Below, piece after piece: positions 42,514-51,833 of a DNA stretch of 64,000 nucleotides (position 1 is its first letter; each line of letters opens with the position of its first letter). The DNA is from Modestobacter sp. L9-4. Its GTDB lineage: Bacteria > Actinomycetota > Actinomycetes > Mycobacteriales > Geodermatophilaceae. The notes beneath the pieces are model-generated. The model saw nothing but the letters and a program-made list of their open reading frames with translations. It was not told where the DNA came from and made no database searches. A program made the translations under genes and the position numbers. Where the stretch lies: NCBI RefSeq assembly GCF_019112525.1, contig NZ_CP077800.1:124001-188000 (forward strand), written 5' to 3'.

Positions 42514-42558
42514 GGGCTGGTGGTGGTCATCCGCTGCGGATGACCACCACCAGCCCGT
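42514..42558. terminator. 21-bp perfect hairpin after the PAC2 gene
   Basis: A perfect 21-bp stem closes a 3-nt loop (CTG), 28 nt after the PAC2 stop. No U-run follows. From here to 42717 I see no further feature. Confidence 0.8.
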
Positions 42559-42717
42559 TCTCGTCCCGTGGCCCGGCCGAGTCCCCGGCCGAGTCCCCGG
42601 CCGACGTCTACCGTCCTGGCGCAGCCGCAGGATCTGCGTACTCGGGGCTTCCCGACTCCTGAGGCCACGAGACCGCAGATCTCACGTCCGGAGGCCCAGC
42701 CGCGGACGGCGGCCCAG

Positions 42718-42877
42718 CCGCCGGGCCGGGTGCTAGCGGCAGGGCAGGGTGCTCAGCGGCCGGGCAGGGTGCCCAGCCGCCGGGCCGGGTGCCCAGCCGC
42801 CGGGCCGGGTGCCCAGCCGCCGGGCCGGGTGCTCAGCGGCCGGGCAGGGTGCTCAGCGGCCGGGCAGGGTGCTCAGC
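42718..42877. repeat. 20-bp minisatellite, eight units
   Basis: Eight contiguous 20-bp units of the type CGCCGGGCCGGGTGCCCAGC; the three central copies are nearly identical and the flanking ones follow GGCCGGGCAGGGTGCTCAGC. The array runs into the 3' end of the SDR gene and contains its stop codon (42853-42855). Confidence 0.9.
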
Positions 42878-43593
42878 GACTGCGAGCGGCGGGCCACGAG
42901 CTCGGCGTAGGTGCCGTCGCGCTCGGCGAAGCGGTGCACCCGCACGCCCTCGACCAAGACCTCGTGCGGCGTGGGCTCCTCGGCCAGCAGCGCCATCACC
43001 TCGTCGAGGTAGCCCGCCAGCGGCAGCGCCGCCGGGTTGACCCGCTCCTGCCCCGCGGTGGCGACCGCCGGGGGCACCAGCTCGGCGACCTCGACGCCCG
43101 TCCCGGCGAGCTGGGCCCGCAGCGCCTCGGTGTAGGCGTGCACGCCCGCCTTGGACGCCGCGTAGCTGGCCATGAGCGGGAAGGGCAGGAACGCGATCCC
43201 GGAGCTCACGGTCAGGACCGTCCCCGCACCGCGGGCGAGCAGGTGCGGGGTGAAGGCGTCCACGACCCGGATGGTGCCGAGCAGGTTGGTGTCGATCGTG
43301 GTCTCGGCCGCGGCGCCGTGCGCGGGGTCGCGCAGGTCCTCGACCAGCATGACGCCGGACATCGTGACGACGACGTCGAGGTCGGGGTGGGCGGCGAGCA
43401 CCTCGTCGCGGGCGCGCAGCACCGACGCGGGGTCGGTGACGTCGATCCGCACGGTGTCCAGGCCGTCCTGCGGCTGCGGGTCCCGGCCGCCGACGACGAC
43501 GGTGCTGCCGGCGTCGGCGAAGCGCTGGGCGAGGCCGCGCCCGATGCCGGACGTGCCGCCGACGACGAGGACGGTGCGCTGGGTGATCTGCAT
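42853..43593 (-). CDS. Short-chain dehydrogenase/reductase (DltE-like)
   Basis: 246 residues: VLVVGGTSGIGRGLA near 8-22 is the NADP-binding loop, TMSGVM the N-A-G-like position, SSGIAF the catalytic Ser region and SYAASKAG the Tyr/Lys pair. HTH regulators of the MmyB type are often divergent from such SDRs. Strong GGAGGAGG ribosome site 5 nt before the ATG. The last codons and stop fall inside a 20-bp tandem repeat array, so the C-terminus may vary between strains. Confidence 0.87.
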   Translation of the reverse strand: MQITQRTVLVVGGTSGIGRGLAQRFADAGSTVVVGGRDPQPQDGLDTVRIDVTDPASVLRARDEVLAAHPDLDVVVTMSGVMLVEDLRDPAHGAAAETTIDTNLLGTIRVVDAFTPHLLARGAGTVLTVSSGIAFLPFPLMASYAASKAGVHAYTEALRAQLAGTGVEVAELVPPAVATAGQERVNPAALPLAGYLDEVMALLAEEPTPHEVLVEGVRVHRFAERDGTYAELVARRSQSLSTLPGR

Positions 43594-43736
43594 GGTGACC
43601 TCCTCCTGGTCCCCCGGTCTCCTCCGGGCGACTGCGGTCAGCTTGTGCCGGGGTGCTGCGCGGAGGAGAGACCGCGCTGGTCCGGGTAGTGACAGGACCC
43701 CCTCTCCGCCGTCCACCCCCGGCTACCGTCGAACCG

Positions 43737-44636
43737 GTGGACGGCGACGAGGACGGCAACCGGCTGGGCAGCTACCTGCAGGCCCGGCGTGCCCTGATCA
43801 CCCCCGAGCAGGCCGGCATCCCGGCCGGGCTGCACCGCCGCGTCGCCGGACTGCGGCGGGAGGAGGTGGCGCTGCTGGCCGGGATCAGCCCCGACTACTA
43901 CCTGCGGCTCGAGCGCGGGCGCGACCGCAACCCCTCCGAGCAGGTGCTCACCGCGCTGGCCCGCGTCCTGCAGCTCGACGAGGTGGAGCACCGCTACCTG
44001 GTCGAGCTCGCCGAGCCCCGCCGCCGCACCCGTCCCCGCCGGCGGCCCGAGACGGTGCCCGCCCGGCTGGGCTCGCTGCTCGCCGCCGTCGGGGTCCCGG
44101 CGTTCGTCGAGGGCCGTGCGTTCGACGTGCTGGCCGCCAACCCGCTGGCCACCGCGCTCAACCCGCGGCTGCGGCCGGGTGAGAACCGGCTGCGCTCCCT
44201 GCTGCTGGACCCCGACGAGCGCGGCTTCCACACCGACTGGGAGGCCGCCACCGCCGAGTTCGTGGGGTCCTTCCGCCGGTCGATCGACGAGGCCGCCGAC
44301 GACCCGCGGGTCGTGGAGCTGGTCGGCGAGCTCTCGCTGGCCAGCGCCCGGTTCCGCACGCTGTGGGCGCGCCACGACGTCCACCGGCTGGCGGGCGGGA
44401 CGACGACCGTGTACCACCCCGTGGTCGGCGACCTGCGGCTGCACCGGGACAAGCTCCCCGTCGACGGGCTGACCCTCGTCCTCTACTACGCCGACACCGG
44501 CAGCGACAGCGCGGAGAAGCTGCAGCTGCTCGCCTCGCTGGCCGCCCCCGCCCCGCCGGGCGCCGTAGCCGCCGAGCCTCGCCCGGCCGGACGTCCCGGT
44601 GCGCAGGACGTCGGCTCCGCGGGCCCTATGGGGTGA
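43737..44636 (+). CDS. XRE-family regulator with MmyB-like ligand-binding domain
   Basis: 299 residues: N-terminal HTH (LGSYLQARRALITPEQAG, then LRREEVALLAGISPDYYLRLERGRD) and an MmyB-like PAS-type domain with FDVLAANPLATAL near 122 and HPVVGDLRLHRDKLPVDG near 225. Such proteins often repress the divergent oxidoreductase gene in response to a small ligand. TACCGT is 7 nt before the GTG. Its 3' end overlaps the convergent dgt gene by 11 bp. Confidence 0.88.
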   Translation: MDGDEDGNRLGSYLQARRALITPEQAGIPAGLHRRVAGLRREEVALLAGISPDYYLRLERGRDRNPSEQVLTALARVLQLDEVEHRYLVELAEPRRRTRPRRRPETVPARLGSLLAAVGVPAFVEGRAFDVLAANPLATALNPRLRPGENRLRSLLLDPDERGFHTDWEAATAEFVGSFRRSIDEAADDPRVVELVGELSLASARFRTLWARHDVHRLAGGTTTVYHPVVGDLRLHRDKLPVDGLTLVLYYADTGSDSAEKLQLLASLAAPAPPGAVAAEPRPAGRPGAQDVGSAGPMG

Positions 44637-45675
44637 CGAGCAGCGGGCGCATCCGGACGCCGGCAGTGTCGTCGAAGAGCCGGTCGTGGGTGGCCAGGGC
44701 GAACCGGTCGGTCATGCCGGTGACGTGGTCGACGACCTGGGTGAGCAGGTCGGCCTCGGTGTCGCGGTAGGTGGCCGGGATGAGCTCGGGGTGGGCGAGG
44801 TGGTGGTCGACGAGGCGGCGGATGACGTCGACGGCGAGCTGCTTCTGCCCGGCCGCGACCTCGGTCTCGTACACGCGGTCGAACATGAACGCCCGCAGCT
44901 CGGCCATCGCCGCCAGCGCCTCCGGGGCCATCACCACCGCACCGGTCGTGTTGTCGGGCGACAGGCTGCCCTCGACGACGGCGGCGATCATCGCCCCGAC
45001 CATGGCGCTGCCCGGTGCGCCGAACACCCGGCGGGTGCTGGCGGGCAGGTCACCGACGGACAGCACCCCGGCGCGGACGGCGTCCAGCGCGTCGTGGGAC
45101 AGGTAGCCGATCCGGTCGGCGAACCGCACGCACTGGGCCTCGCGGGTGGCCGGCGGCGGGCTGATCTTCCAGCTGTGCGCCCGGATGCCGTCGCGGACCT
45201 CCCAGGTGAGGTTGAGGTCCTCGAGCACCTCGACGATGCGCACCCCCTGGGCGGCATGGTGCCAGCCGCCGGGGACGTAGGGCTCCAGCGCCGTCTCACC
45301 GATGTGCCCGAACGGCGAGTGGCCGAGGTCGTGGCCCAGCGCGATCGCCTCGGCGAGGGTCTCGTTGAGCGACAGCGCCGCGGCCAGCGACCGGGCCACC
45401 TGGGTGACCTGCAGGGTGTGGGTCAGCCGGGTGACGAAGTGGTCGCCGTCGGGGTTGAGGAAGACCTGCGTCTTGTGCTTGAGCCGGCGGAAGGCCTTGG
45501 CGTGCAGGATCCGGTCGCGGTCCCGCTCGTAGGCGGTGCGCAGCGCGTCCTCCGGTTCGAGCCGGGCGCGGCCACGGGTGTACCGCGACCGGGCCGCGCC
45601 GGGGGCCAGCCGCTCCTCACCGGCCTCCCGGGCAGCCCGGTCGGCCAGCCGGAACTCCGACCCCTGCCCGCTCAT
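44626..45675 (-). CDS. dgt: Deoxyguanosinetriphosphate triphosphohydrolase-like HD protein
   Basis: 349 residues. The HD metal centre is visible: [26 protein letters not shown] (His), [14 protein letters not shown] (His-Asp), and the distal Asp in [12 protein letters not shown]. It should hydrolyse dNTPs to nucleoside and triphosphate. The ATG overlaps the mshC TGA by 4 bases, so it is the downstream partner in an mshC-dgt operon. Confidence 0.9.
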   Translation of the reverse strand: MSGQGSEFRLADRAAREAGEERLAPGAARSRYTRGRARLEPEDALRTAYERDRDRILHAKAFRRLKHKTQVFLNPDGDHFVTRLTHTLQVTQVARSLAAALSLNETLAEAIALGHDLGHSPFGHIGETALEPYVPGGWHHAAQGVRIVEVLEDLNLTWEVRDGIRAHSWKISPPPATREAQCVRFADRIGYLSHDALDAVRAGVLSVGDLPASTRRVFGAPGSAMVGAMIAAVVEGSLSPDNTTGAVVMAPEALAAMAELRAFMFDRVYETEVAAGQKQLAVDVIRRLVDHHLAHPELIPATYRDTEADLLTQVVDHVTGMTDRFALATHDRLFDDTAGVRMRPLLVTP

Positions 45676-46937
45676 GCCGAGAGCACGACCCCGAGCAGGG
45701 CGTCGACCAGGTCACCGACCACGGTGGGCGACTGCTCGTCCCAGTCGTCGGCGACGTCGGGGCTGTCGGCGCCGGCCAGGCTGGCGGCGGCCCAGGCGTC
45801 GACGGCGGCGATCGCACCCGGGGTGTCCAGGTCATCGGCCAGCCGCTCGCGGACGGCGATGAGCACCGGACCGGCCGGGGCGCCCAGTGGCAGGGCCACG
45901 GCGCGCTGCCAGGTGGCCAGCCGCTCCTGCGCCTGCACGAGCAGGTCGGGGGTCCAGGCGCGGTCGGTGCGGTAGTGCCCGGACAGCAGCGCCAGCCGCA
46001 CGGCCATCGGGTCGACGCCCTCCCCGCGCAGCCGGGAGACGAACACCAGGTTGCCCCGGCTCTTGCTCATCTTCTCCCCGTCGAGGCCGATCATCGCCGC
46101 GTGCACGTAGGTGCGGGCGAACGGCTTGGTGGCCGTGAGCGCCTCGGCGTGGACGGCGGAGTACTCGTGGTGCGGGAAGACCAGGTCGCTGCCGCCGCCC
46201 TGGACGTCGAAGCCCATGCCGATGGTGTCCAGCGCGATCGCGGCGCACTCGATGTGCCAGCCGGGGCGCCCGGCGACCCCGCGCGGGCCGGGCCAGGACG
46301 GCTCGCCCTCGCGGGCACCGCGCCACAGCAGCGGGTCGAGCCGGTTGCGCTTGCCGGGCCGGTCGGGGTCGCCGCCCCGCTCGGCGGACAGCCGCAGCAT
46401 CGTGGGCTCGTCGTAGCCGGACTCGGCGCCGAAGCCGGGCGCCTGGGAGACGTCGTGGTAGACGTCGCCGGTGCCGTCGTCGAGGGAGTAGGCCAGGCCG
46501 GCGTCCATGAGCTCCTCGACCTTGACCACGATCTGCGGGACGGCCTCGACCGCGCCGACGTAGTCGTCGGGCGGGAGCACGCGCAGGGCGGTCATGTCCT
46601 CGCGGAACAGCGCGGTCTCGCGCATGCCGAGGACGATCCAGTCCTCGCCGTCCCGGTCGGCCCGCTCGAACAGCGGGTCGTCGACGTCGGTGACGTTCTG
46701 CACGTAGTGCACCGCGTGCCGGGCGTCGCGCCAGATCCGGTTCACCAGGTCGAAGGCCAGGTAGGTGGCGGCGTGCCCGAGGTGGGTGGCGTCGTAGGGG
46801 GTGATCCCGCAGACGTACATCCGCGCGGTGCGGCCGGGGGTGACCTCGACGACCTCTCCGCGGGCGGTGTCGTACAACCGCAGGGCCGGGCCGGAGCCGG
46901 GCAGCATCGGGATCAGTGGGGCGGGCCAGGAGTGCAC
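45672..46937 (-). CDS. mshC: Cysteine:1D-myo-inositol 2-amino-2-deoxy-glucopyranoside ligase MshC
   Basis: 421 residues, a CysRS-like class I ligase. [24 protein letters not shown] holds the zinc Cys and HIGH-like box, [11 protein letters not shown] and HHEY the other zinc ligands, and KMSKSRGN the KMSKS loop. It joins cysteine to GlcN-Ins in mycothiol synthesis. The GTG at 46937 gives [14 protein letters not shown] as in mycobacterial MshC, and TACCCT lies exactly 6 nt upstream (leaderless). Confidence 0.93.
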   Translation of the reverse strand: MHSWPAPLIPMLPGSGPALRLYDTARGEVVEVTPGRTARMYVCGITPYDATHLGHAATYLAFDLVNRIWRDARHAVHYVQNVTDVDDPLFERADRDGEDWIVLGMRETALFREDMTALRVLPPDDYVGAVEAVPQIVVKVEELMDAGLAYSLDDGTGDVYHDVSQAPGFGAESGYDEPTMLRLSAERGGDPDRPGKRNRLDPLLWRGAREGEPSWPGPRGVAGRPGWHIECAAIALDTIGMGFDVQGGGSDLVFPHHEYSAVHAEALTATKPFARTYVHAAMIGLDGEKMSKSRGNLVFVSRLRGEGVDPMAVRLALLSGHYRTDRAWTPDLLVQAQERLATWQRAVALPLGAPAGPVLIAVRERLADDLDTPGAIAAVDAWAAASLAGADSPDVADDWDEQSPTVVGDLVDALLGVVLSA

Positions 46938-47008
46938 GCAGCGAGGGTAGATCCGCTCTCCGACAGGTCCGCACGGCACCCGGTCGCGTCCGCCCGTGGA
47001 CGGCGTGC

Positions 47009-47395
47009 TCAGGGCCAGGTGGTGGCGTACCGGTCGAACTGCTCACCGGTCTGCACGCCGACCACGCAGAACAGCAGGCCGGAGGGGTCCTTCATCTGCC
47101 AGAACCCGCCCATGTCGGCCATCCGCAGCGCACCGAGGGCCTCCAGCCGGGCGACCTCGGCGTGGACGTCGTCGGTCTCGATGTCGACGTGCCAGCGGGG
47201 CGCGGTCCCCGGACCCGTGCGCTGGACCTCCAGGTGGAACCCGTCGGCGAAGGAGCCGAGGGAGGACCAGGCGTCGTCCACCGGGTCCGCCTCGACCGGG
47301 TGGCCGGTGGCGGCGGACCAGAACCGCTGCCCGCGGTCGTGCAGCTCCGGCGGCAGGTCGACGAGCAGGACGGCGAGACGGCTCCGGTGCGGCAC
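47009..47395 (-). CDS. VOC (glyoxalase/bleomycin-resistance-like) family protein
   Basis: 128 residues with two beta-alpha-beta-beta-beta units: [14 protein letters not shown] and [23 protein letters not shown], ending [12 protein letters not shown]. Metal ligands are not complete (His in RWHVDI is clear), so enzymatic activity is uncertain. GTG start at 47395, 4 nt after the preceding small gene's stop. Positioned just upstream of mshC. Confidence 0.8.
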   Translation of the reverse strand: MPHRSRLAVLLVDLPPELHDRGQRFWSAATGHPVEADPVDDAWSSLGSFADGFHLEVQRTGPGTAPRWHVDIETDDVHAEVARLEALGALRMADMGGFWQMKDPSGLLFCVVGVQTGEQFDRYATTWP

Positions 47396-47399
47396 CCGC

Positions 47400-47558
47400 T
47401 CACCCTGGCAGTGCGGCCAGGACCGGGGCAACGGCCGGCTGCCCCTCGACGCCCGGGCCGCGGCCGAGGTCGCCCCGCCGCGCGGCGACCAGCAGCACCG
47501 CCGCGATCAGCAGCACGAGGAGCAGCAGGCCGACCAGGACGGGCGGGGGTCGTCGCAC
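47400..47558 (-). CDS. Small single-pass membrane protein
   Basis: 52 residues from a GTG: VRRPPPVLVG, a hydrophobic helix LLLLVLLIAAVLLVAA, then RRGD and a flexible tail. No family recognised. It abuts the VOC gene (4-nt gap). The start could also lie upstream at 47642, but those residues look non-coding. Confidence 0.45.
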   Translation of the reverse strand: MRRPPPVLVGLLLLVLLIAAVLLVAARRGDLGRGPGVEGQPAVAPVLAALPG

Positions 47559-47661
47559 CCCGGGAGCGTCCCGCAGGCCGGCACCGCCGTCGAGTGTGCG
47601 CTGAGGGCTGCCTCCTCCCGCCGGAGACGACCGTGGGCGCACACCCGACGGTCCGCGACCC

Positions 47662-48543
47662 CTAGAAGGGCGGCCAGGGCAGGGCGGGCCAGTCGCCGGA
47701 GGGCTGCGGGTGCAGCTTCGTGCGCAGCAGGGTGTCGACGCGCTGCTGGGTGCGCCGCACCTCGCGCCGGGTGAGGTGGGCGTGCAGCTGCTCCCCCAGG
47801 TCCCCGCGCAGCTGCTCGGCGAGGCGCTCCAGCACGGCCAGGTGCTCCAGCAGCAGCGGCTTGCCGGCCCAGCGCCACAGCAGGGTGCGCAGCTTGGGGT
47901 CGACGGAGAAGCAGATGCCGTGGTCGACGCCGTACACGTGGCCGTCGCGCATCGGGATGATGTGCCCGCCCTTGCGGTCGGCGTTGTTCACCACCGCGTC
48001 GAACACCGCCATCCGGCGCAGCCCGGGGTCGTCGGCGCGCACGAACTCGGTCAGGTCGACGGCCGGGTCGGCGTCCTGCCACAGCTGCACCATGCCGGTG
48101 CCGTAGGGGCCCTCGCGCAGCACCGTCGGCGGCACCACCGACCAGCCCATGGCCTCCGACACCAGGTGGGCGCTGATCTCCCGGCCGGCGAGGGTGCCGT
48201 CGGGGAAGTCCCACAGCGGGCGCTCGCCGGCGACGGGCTTGTAGACGCAGGTGGCGCCCAGGGTGTCGGTGCGGATCGCGGCGATCAGGGTGACGTTGCT
48301 GGCGTCCAGCAGCCGGCCCTCGAGGTCCAGCGTGCCCTCGCGCAGCAGGGTCGCGATCTCCTCGGGCCCCTCGGGCGCGCGGCGGTCGCCGTGGTCGAAG
48401 GTGGTCAGGTCGAGCTCGACGACGTCGCCGTCGTCCTCGTCGTAGTCGTCCTCGTCGTGCTCGGGAACGGGCTCGTCCTCGGCCAACGGGTCCTCCAGCC
48501 GGTCGTCGCGGGGGCCGGAGCCCGGATGGGGCACGCCCGTCAC
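47662..48543 (-). CDS. SCO1664-family protein (PI3/4-kinase-like fold)
   Basis: 293 residues. A very acidic N-terminus (residues 15-45, Asp/Glu runs) precedes a kinase-like fold: CVYKPVAGERPLWDFP near 98 (Lys), SAHLVSEAMGW near 122, FDAVVNNADRKGGHII near 180 and YGVDHGICF near 204, the last two resembling the catalytic and metal loops of PI3/4-kinase-like proteins. Substrate unknown. It follows DUF3090 in the conserved block as in M. tuberculosis. Confidence 0.85.
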   Translation of the reverse strand: MTGVPHPGSGPRDDRLEDPLAEDEPVPEHDEDDYDEDDGDVVELDLTTFDHGDRRAPEGPEEIATLLREGTLDLEGRLLDASNVTLIAAIRTDTLGATCVYKPVAGERPLWDFPDGTLAGREISAHLVSEAMGWSVVPPTVLREGPYGTGMVQLWQDADPAVDLTEFVRADDPGLRRMAVFDAVVNNADRKGGHIIPMRDGHVYGVDHGICFSVDPKLRTLLWRWAGKPLLLEHLAVLERLAEQLRGDLGEQLHAHLTRREVRRTQQRVDTLLRTKLHPQPSGDWPALPWPPF

Positions 48544-48568
48544 CGGGAGCCCTCGTGCCCGGCCCGGC

Positions 48569-49120
48569 TCAGCGGCGGTAGCCGTTCTGCCGCGGGCACA
48601 CGTGCCCGGAGGGGTCCAGCGGGAGGGAGCACAGCGGGCAGGCCGGGCGCCCGGCGGAGATGACGCGGCGGGCCCGGGCGACGAAGGCGCGGGCGGCGGC
48701 CGGGGTGATGGTGACCCGCAGCGCGTCGGGGCCCTCGTCGGAGTCGGAGAGGATCACGTCCTCCTCGATCGGCTCCTCACCGGCGGCGACGGCCTCGACC
48801 ACGACGGCCGCGGCCTCGCCGTCCCAGGCCAGGCCCATCGCGGCGACCCGGAACTCCTCGTCGACCGGGGCGGTGAGCGGCCCGAGGTCGTCGACGTCGG
48901 CGTCGGGCGGGACGACGACGGAGGCGCGGGTGGCCACCTCGTCGAGCAGCTCGCTCATCCGGTCGGCCAGCACCTGGACCTGCGACTTCTCCAGCGCGAC
49001 GCTGACGGTGCGACCCGCGGAGTCCGAGGCCTGCAGGTAGAAGGTGCGGTCGCCGGGCTGGCCCACCGTGCCGGCGACGAACCGGGTGGGACGGTCGAAG
49101 GTGAAGACCTGACGGGGCAC
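48569..49120 (-). CDS. DUF3090 family protein
   Basis: 183 residues beginning PRQVFTFDRPTRFVAGTVGQPGDRTFYLQA, the family's hallmark. The C-terminus carries CPLCSLPLDPSGHVCPRQNGYRR, a CxxC-x9-10-C treble-clef-like zinc site. Function not established. TAACCT lies exactly 6 nt before the GTG (leaderless), so it has its own promoter although only 9 bp separate it from the upstream phosphatase gene. Confidence 0.9.
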   Translation of the reverse strand: MPRQVFTFDRPTRFVAGTVGQPGDRTFYLQASDSAGRTVSVALEKSQVQVLADRMSELLDEVATRASVVVPPDADVDDLGPLTAPVDEEFRVAAMGLAWDGEAAAVVVEAVAAGEEPIEEDVILSDSDEGPDALRVTITPAAARAFVARARRVISAGRPACPLCSLPLDPSGHVCPRQNGYRR

Positions 49121-49129
49121 GGGTCCAGG

Positions 49130-49840
49130 TTACGCGGCGCCGCTGCCCGCGCCGCCGCCGACGACCGCGTCGGAGGTCTTCCGCCGGCCGCGCTTCTTCG
49201 GCGGGATCAGCGCGGCGACGTCGCCGCCGGTGTCGTTGACCCGGACGACGAAGGGGCGGGTGTCGGTGTAGGTGACCACCGAGATCGAGGCGGGGTCGAC
49301 GACGATGCGCTGGAAGGAGTCCAGGTGCATGCCGAACGCGTCGGCCAGGACGGCCTTGATGACGTCACCGTGGCTGCAGGCCACCCAGACGGCGTCGGGC
49401 CCCAGGGTGGCGTTCCACTCCCGCACGGCGGCCACGGCCCGGGCCTGGGTCTGGGCCAGCCCCTCCCCCTCGTCGCCGGGGAAGACCGCCGCGGAGGGGT
49501 GCTGCTGCACGACCTTCCAGAGCGGCTCCTTGGCCAGCTCCTTGATCGGCCGGCCGGTCCAGTCGCCGTAGCGGGCCTCGCCGAGCCGGTCCTCGGTCTG
49601 CAGCTCGATCGCGCGTCCGGCCGCGCGCTGGGCGTCCAGGACGGCGCCGGCGGTCTGCTGGCAGCGCTCCAGCGGACTGCTCACCACCGCCGCCAGCGGC
49701 ACGGCCGCCAGCCGCTGGGCGACCGCGGCCACCTGCCCCTGCCCGGTCTCGTCGAGCTGGACGCCGGGGGTCCAGCCGGCGAGCACGCCGGCGGTGTTGG
49801 CCGTCGTCCGGCCGTGCCTGAGCAGGATGACGGTGGTCAC
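49130..49840 (-). CDS. Histidine phosphatase family protein (phosphoglycerate mutase-like)
   Basis: 236 residues. LLRHGRTTANT near 6-16 provides the phosphoaccepting His, RCQQTA near 62 the second Arg, YGDWTGRPI near 92 the Glu/Asp region and CSHGDVIKA near 155 the second His. The C-terminal 25 residues are basic and Gly-rich. Homologous by position to Rv2135c. TAGGCT exactly 6 nt before the GTG marks a leaderless start. Confidence 0.88.
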   Translation of the reverse strand: MTTVILLRHGRTTANTAGVLAGWTPGVQLDETGQGQVAAVAQRLAAVPLAAVVSSPLERCQQTAGAVLDAQRAAGRAIELQTEDRLGEARYGDWTGRPIKELAKEPLWKVVQQHPSAAVFPGDEGEGLAQTQARAVAAVREWNATLGPDAVWVACSHGDVIKAVLADAFGMHLDSFQRIVVDPASISVVTYTDTRPFVVRVNDTGGDVAALIPPKKRGRRKTSDAVVGGGAGSGAA

Positions 49841-49868
49841 CAGCGCAGCCTAGGCCGGTCGTGCGGCA

Positions 49869-50687
49869 TCACTTGGGGTCGAGGACCCCGGCGCCGACCA
49901 GGACCAGCAGCAGCAGGCCCAGCGCGACGCGGTAGACGACGAAGGGGGTGAAGCTGCCCTTGGCCAGGTAGCGCAGCAGCCAGGCGATGACGACGTAGCC
50001 GACGCCGAAGGCGATCACCGTGGCCAGCAGCGTCGGGCCCCACTCGATGCCGCCGTCCAGGGACTGCTGCACCTGGTAGAGGCCCGAGCCCAGGACGGCG
50101 GGGATGGCCAGCAGGAACGAGTAGCGGGCCGCGGCCTCCCGGGAGTAGCCCAGGAACCGCCCGGCGGTGATGGTGCCGCCCGAGCGGGAGACGCCGGGGA
50201 TCAGCGCGAGGGCCTGGGCGAAGCCGTAGACCAGTCCGTGCTTGGGCGTGAGGTCGTCGAGCTCGAGCCGGCCGCTGCTCATCCGGTCGGCGGCGTAGAG
50301 GATCAGGGAGAACAGCACCAGGGCGATCGCGACGATGCGCAGGTCGCGGAAGGTGGTCTCGATCTGGTCCTGCAGCAGCAGGCCCAGCACGATGATCGGG
50401 ATGCTGCCGACGATGATCAGCCAGCCCATCCGGGCGTCGGCGTCGCGCGGCCGGTCGCGGTGCAGCAGCGAGCCCACCCAGGACCGGATGATCCGCACGA
50501 TGTCCTTGCGGAAGTAGATGAGCACCGCGAGCTCGGTGCCGATCTGGATGATCGCGGTGAACGCCGCACCCGGGTCGTCCCAGCCGAAGAGGTCACCGAC
50601 GATGCGCAGGTGGGCGCTCGAGCTGACCGGGATGAACTCGGTGAGCCCCTGCACCAGACCCAGGAACGCGGCCTCGAACCAGCCCAC
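49869..50687 (-). CDS. uppP: Undecaprenyl-diphosphate phosphatase UppP/BacA
   Basis: 272-residue multi-pass membrane enzyme. [14 protein letters not shown] near 14-27 and [17 protein letters not shown] near 160-176 are the two catalytic motifs (Glu, Ser and Arg). It recycles undecaprenyl diphosphate to the phosphate for cell-wall synthesis. The GTG gives [14 protein letters not shown]; no leaderless hexamer is seen. Confidence 0.94.
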   Translation of the reverse strand: MGWFEAAFLGLVQGLTEFIPVSSSAHLRIVGDLFGWDDPGAAFTAIIQIGTELAVLIYFRKDIVRIIRSWVGSLLHRDRPRDADARMGWLIIVGSIPIIVLGLLLQDQIETTFRDLRIVAIALVLFSLILYAADRMSSGRLELDDLTPKHGLVYGFAQALALIPGVSRSGGTITAGRFLGYSREAAARYSFLLAIPAVLGSGLYQVQQSLDGGIEWGPTLLATVIAFGVGYVVIAWLLRYLAKGSFTPFVVYRVALGLLLLVLVGAGVLDPK

Positions 50688-50849
50688 GGGTCAGCCCTGC
50701 CGGGCGGGGACGGGGGCGGACGGGACGACGGCGTGAGGGCATGGCACGGCAGGCACCCTAGGGGGTGCGGCTGGCAGCACCGTGCACGCCGCCCCGGCAC
50801 CGCGTCGCCGGAGGGTCGGTGTCGGTGGGCACCGGTAGGTTGACCGGTC

Positions 50850-51833
50850 GTGGAACAGCGGGCGCTCGGGCGCAGTGGGCTCGTGGTCTCCCGGCTCGGG
50901 CTGGGCACCATGACGTGGGGCCGGGACACCGACGAGGACGAGGCAGCGCTGCAGCTCACGGCCTTCGTCGACGCCGGCGGCACGCTGGTCGACACCGCCG
51001 ACGTGTACGCCGACGGGGAGAGCGAGCGCACCCTCGGGCGGCTGCTGGCCGACGTCGTCCCGCGCGCCGACGTGCTGGTCGCCACCAAGGCCGGCGGGCG
51101 CACCGGGCCGCGGCCGATGGGGCGCGGGGCCTCCCGCGGTCACCTGCTGGCGGCACTGGACGCCTCGCTGGAGCGCCTCGGCCTGGACCACGTCGACCTG
51201 TGGCAGCTGCACGCCTGGGACGACGCGACCCCGCTGGAGGAGACGCTGGCCGCCTGCGACCTCGCGGTGTCCTCCGGGCGGGCCCGCTACATCGGGGTCA
51301 GCAACTTCTCCGGCTGGCAGACCGCGCAGGCCGCGACCTGGCAGCGGGCCTGGCCCGGCCGCACCCCGGTCGTGAGCACCCAGGTCGAGTACTCGCTGCT
51401 GCAGCGCGGGGTCGAGCGCGAGGTCACCCCGGCCGCGGAGGCGCTCGGGCTGGGCGTCCTGCCCTGGTCGCCGCTGGGCCGCGGGCTGCTGACCGGCAAG
51501 TACCGGCACGCCACCCCGGAGGACTCCCGGGCGGCGTCCCCGCAGTGGCAGGGGTTCCTCACCCGCCTGCACTCCCCCTCCGCCGACCGCGTGGTCGAGG
51601 CGGTGGTCACCGCCGCCGAGGGGCTGGGCACCAGCCCGCTGGGCGTCGCGCTGGCCTGGCTGCGCGACCGGCCCGGCGTCGTGGCACCGATCGTGGGCGC
51701 CCGCACCGCCGCGCAGCTGCAGGAGACACTGGACGCCGACGGCGTGCGGCTGCCCCCGGCCATCGTCACCGCGCTGGACGACGTCTCGGCGCCGCACTTC
51801 TCCTATCCCGACCAGCGGCCGGACCACTCATGA
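50850..51833 (+). CDS. Aldo/keto reductase
   Basis: 327 residues of the AKR barrel: FVDAGGTLVDTADVYADGESE near 40-60 (catalytic Asp, Tyr), VLVATKAG near 74 (Lys), DLWQLHAWD near 112 (His), and GVSNFSGWQ near 150. NADPH-dependent carbonyl reduction, substrate unknown. GTG start; TAGGTT lies 8 nt upstream. The stop overlaps the ATG of the helicase gene (ATGA), so the two are coupled. Confidence 0.9.
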   Translation: MEQRALGRSGLVVSRLGLGTMTWGRDTDEDEAALQLTAFVDAGGTLVDTADVYADGESERTLGRLLADVVPRADVLVATKAGGRTGPRPMGRGASRGHLLAALDASLERLGLDHVDLWQLHAWDDATPLEETLAACDLAVSSGRARYIGVSNFSGWQTAQAATWQRAWPGRTPVVSTQVEYSLLQRGVEREVTPAAEALGLGVLPWSPLGRGLLTGKYRHATPEDSRAASPQWQGFLTRLHSPSADRVVEAVVTAAEGLGTSPLGVALAWLRDRPGVVAPIVGARTAAQLQETLDADGVRLPPAIVTALDDVSAPHFSYPDQRPDHS

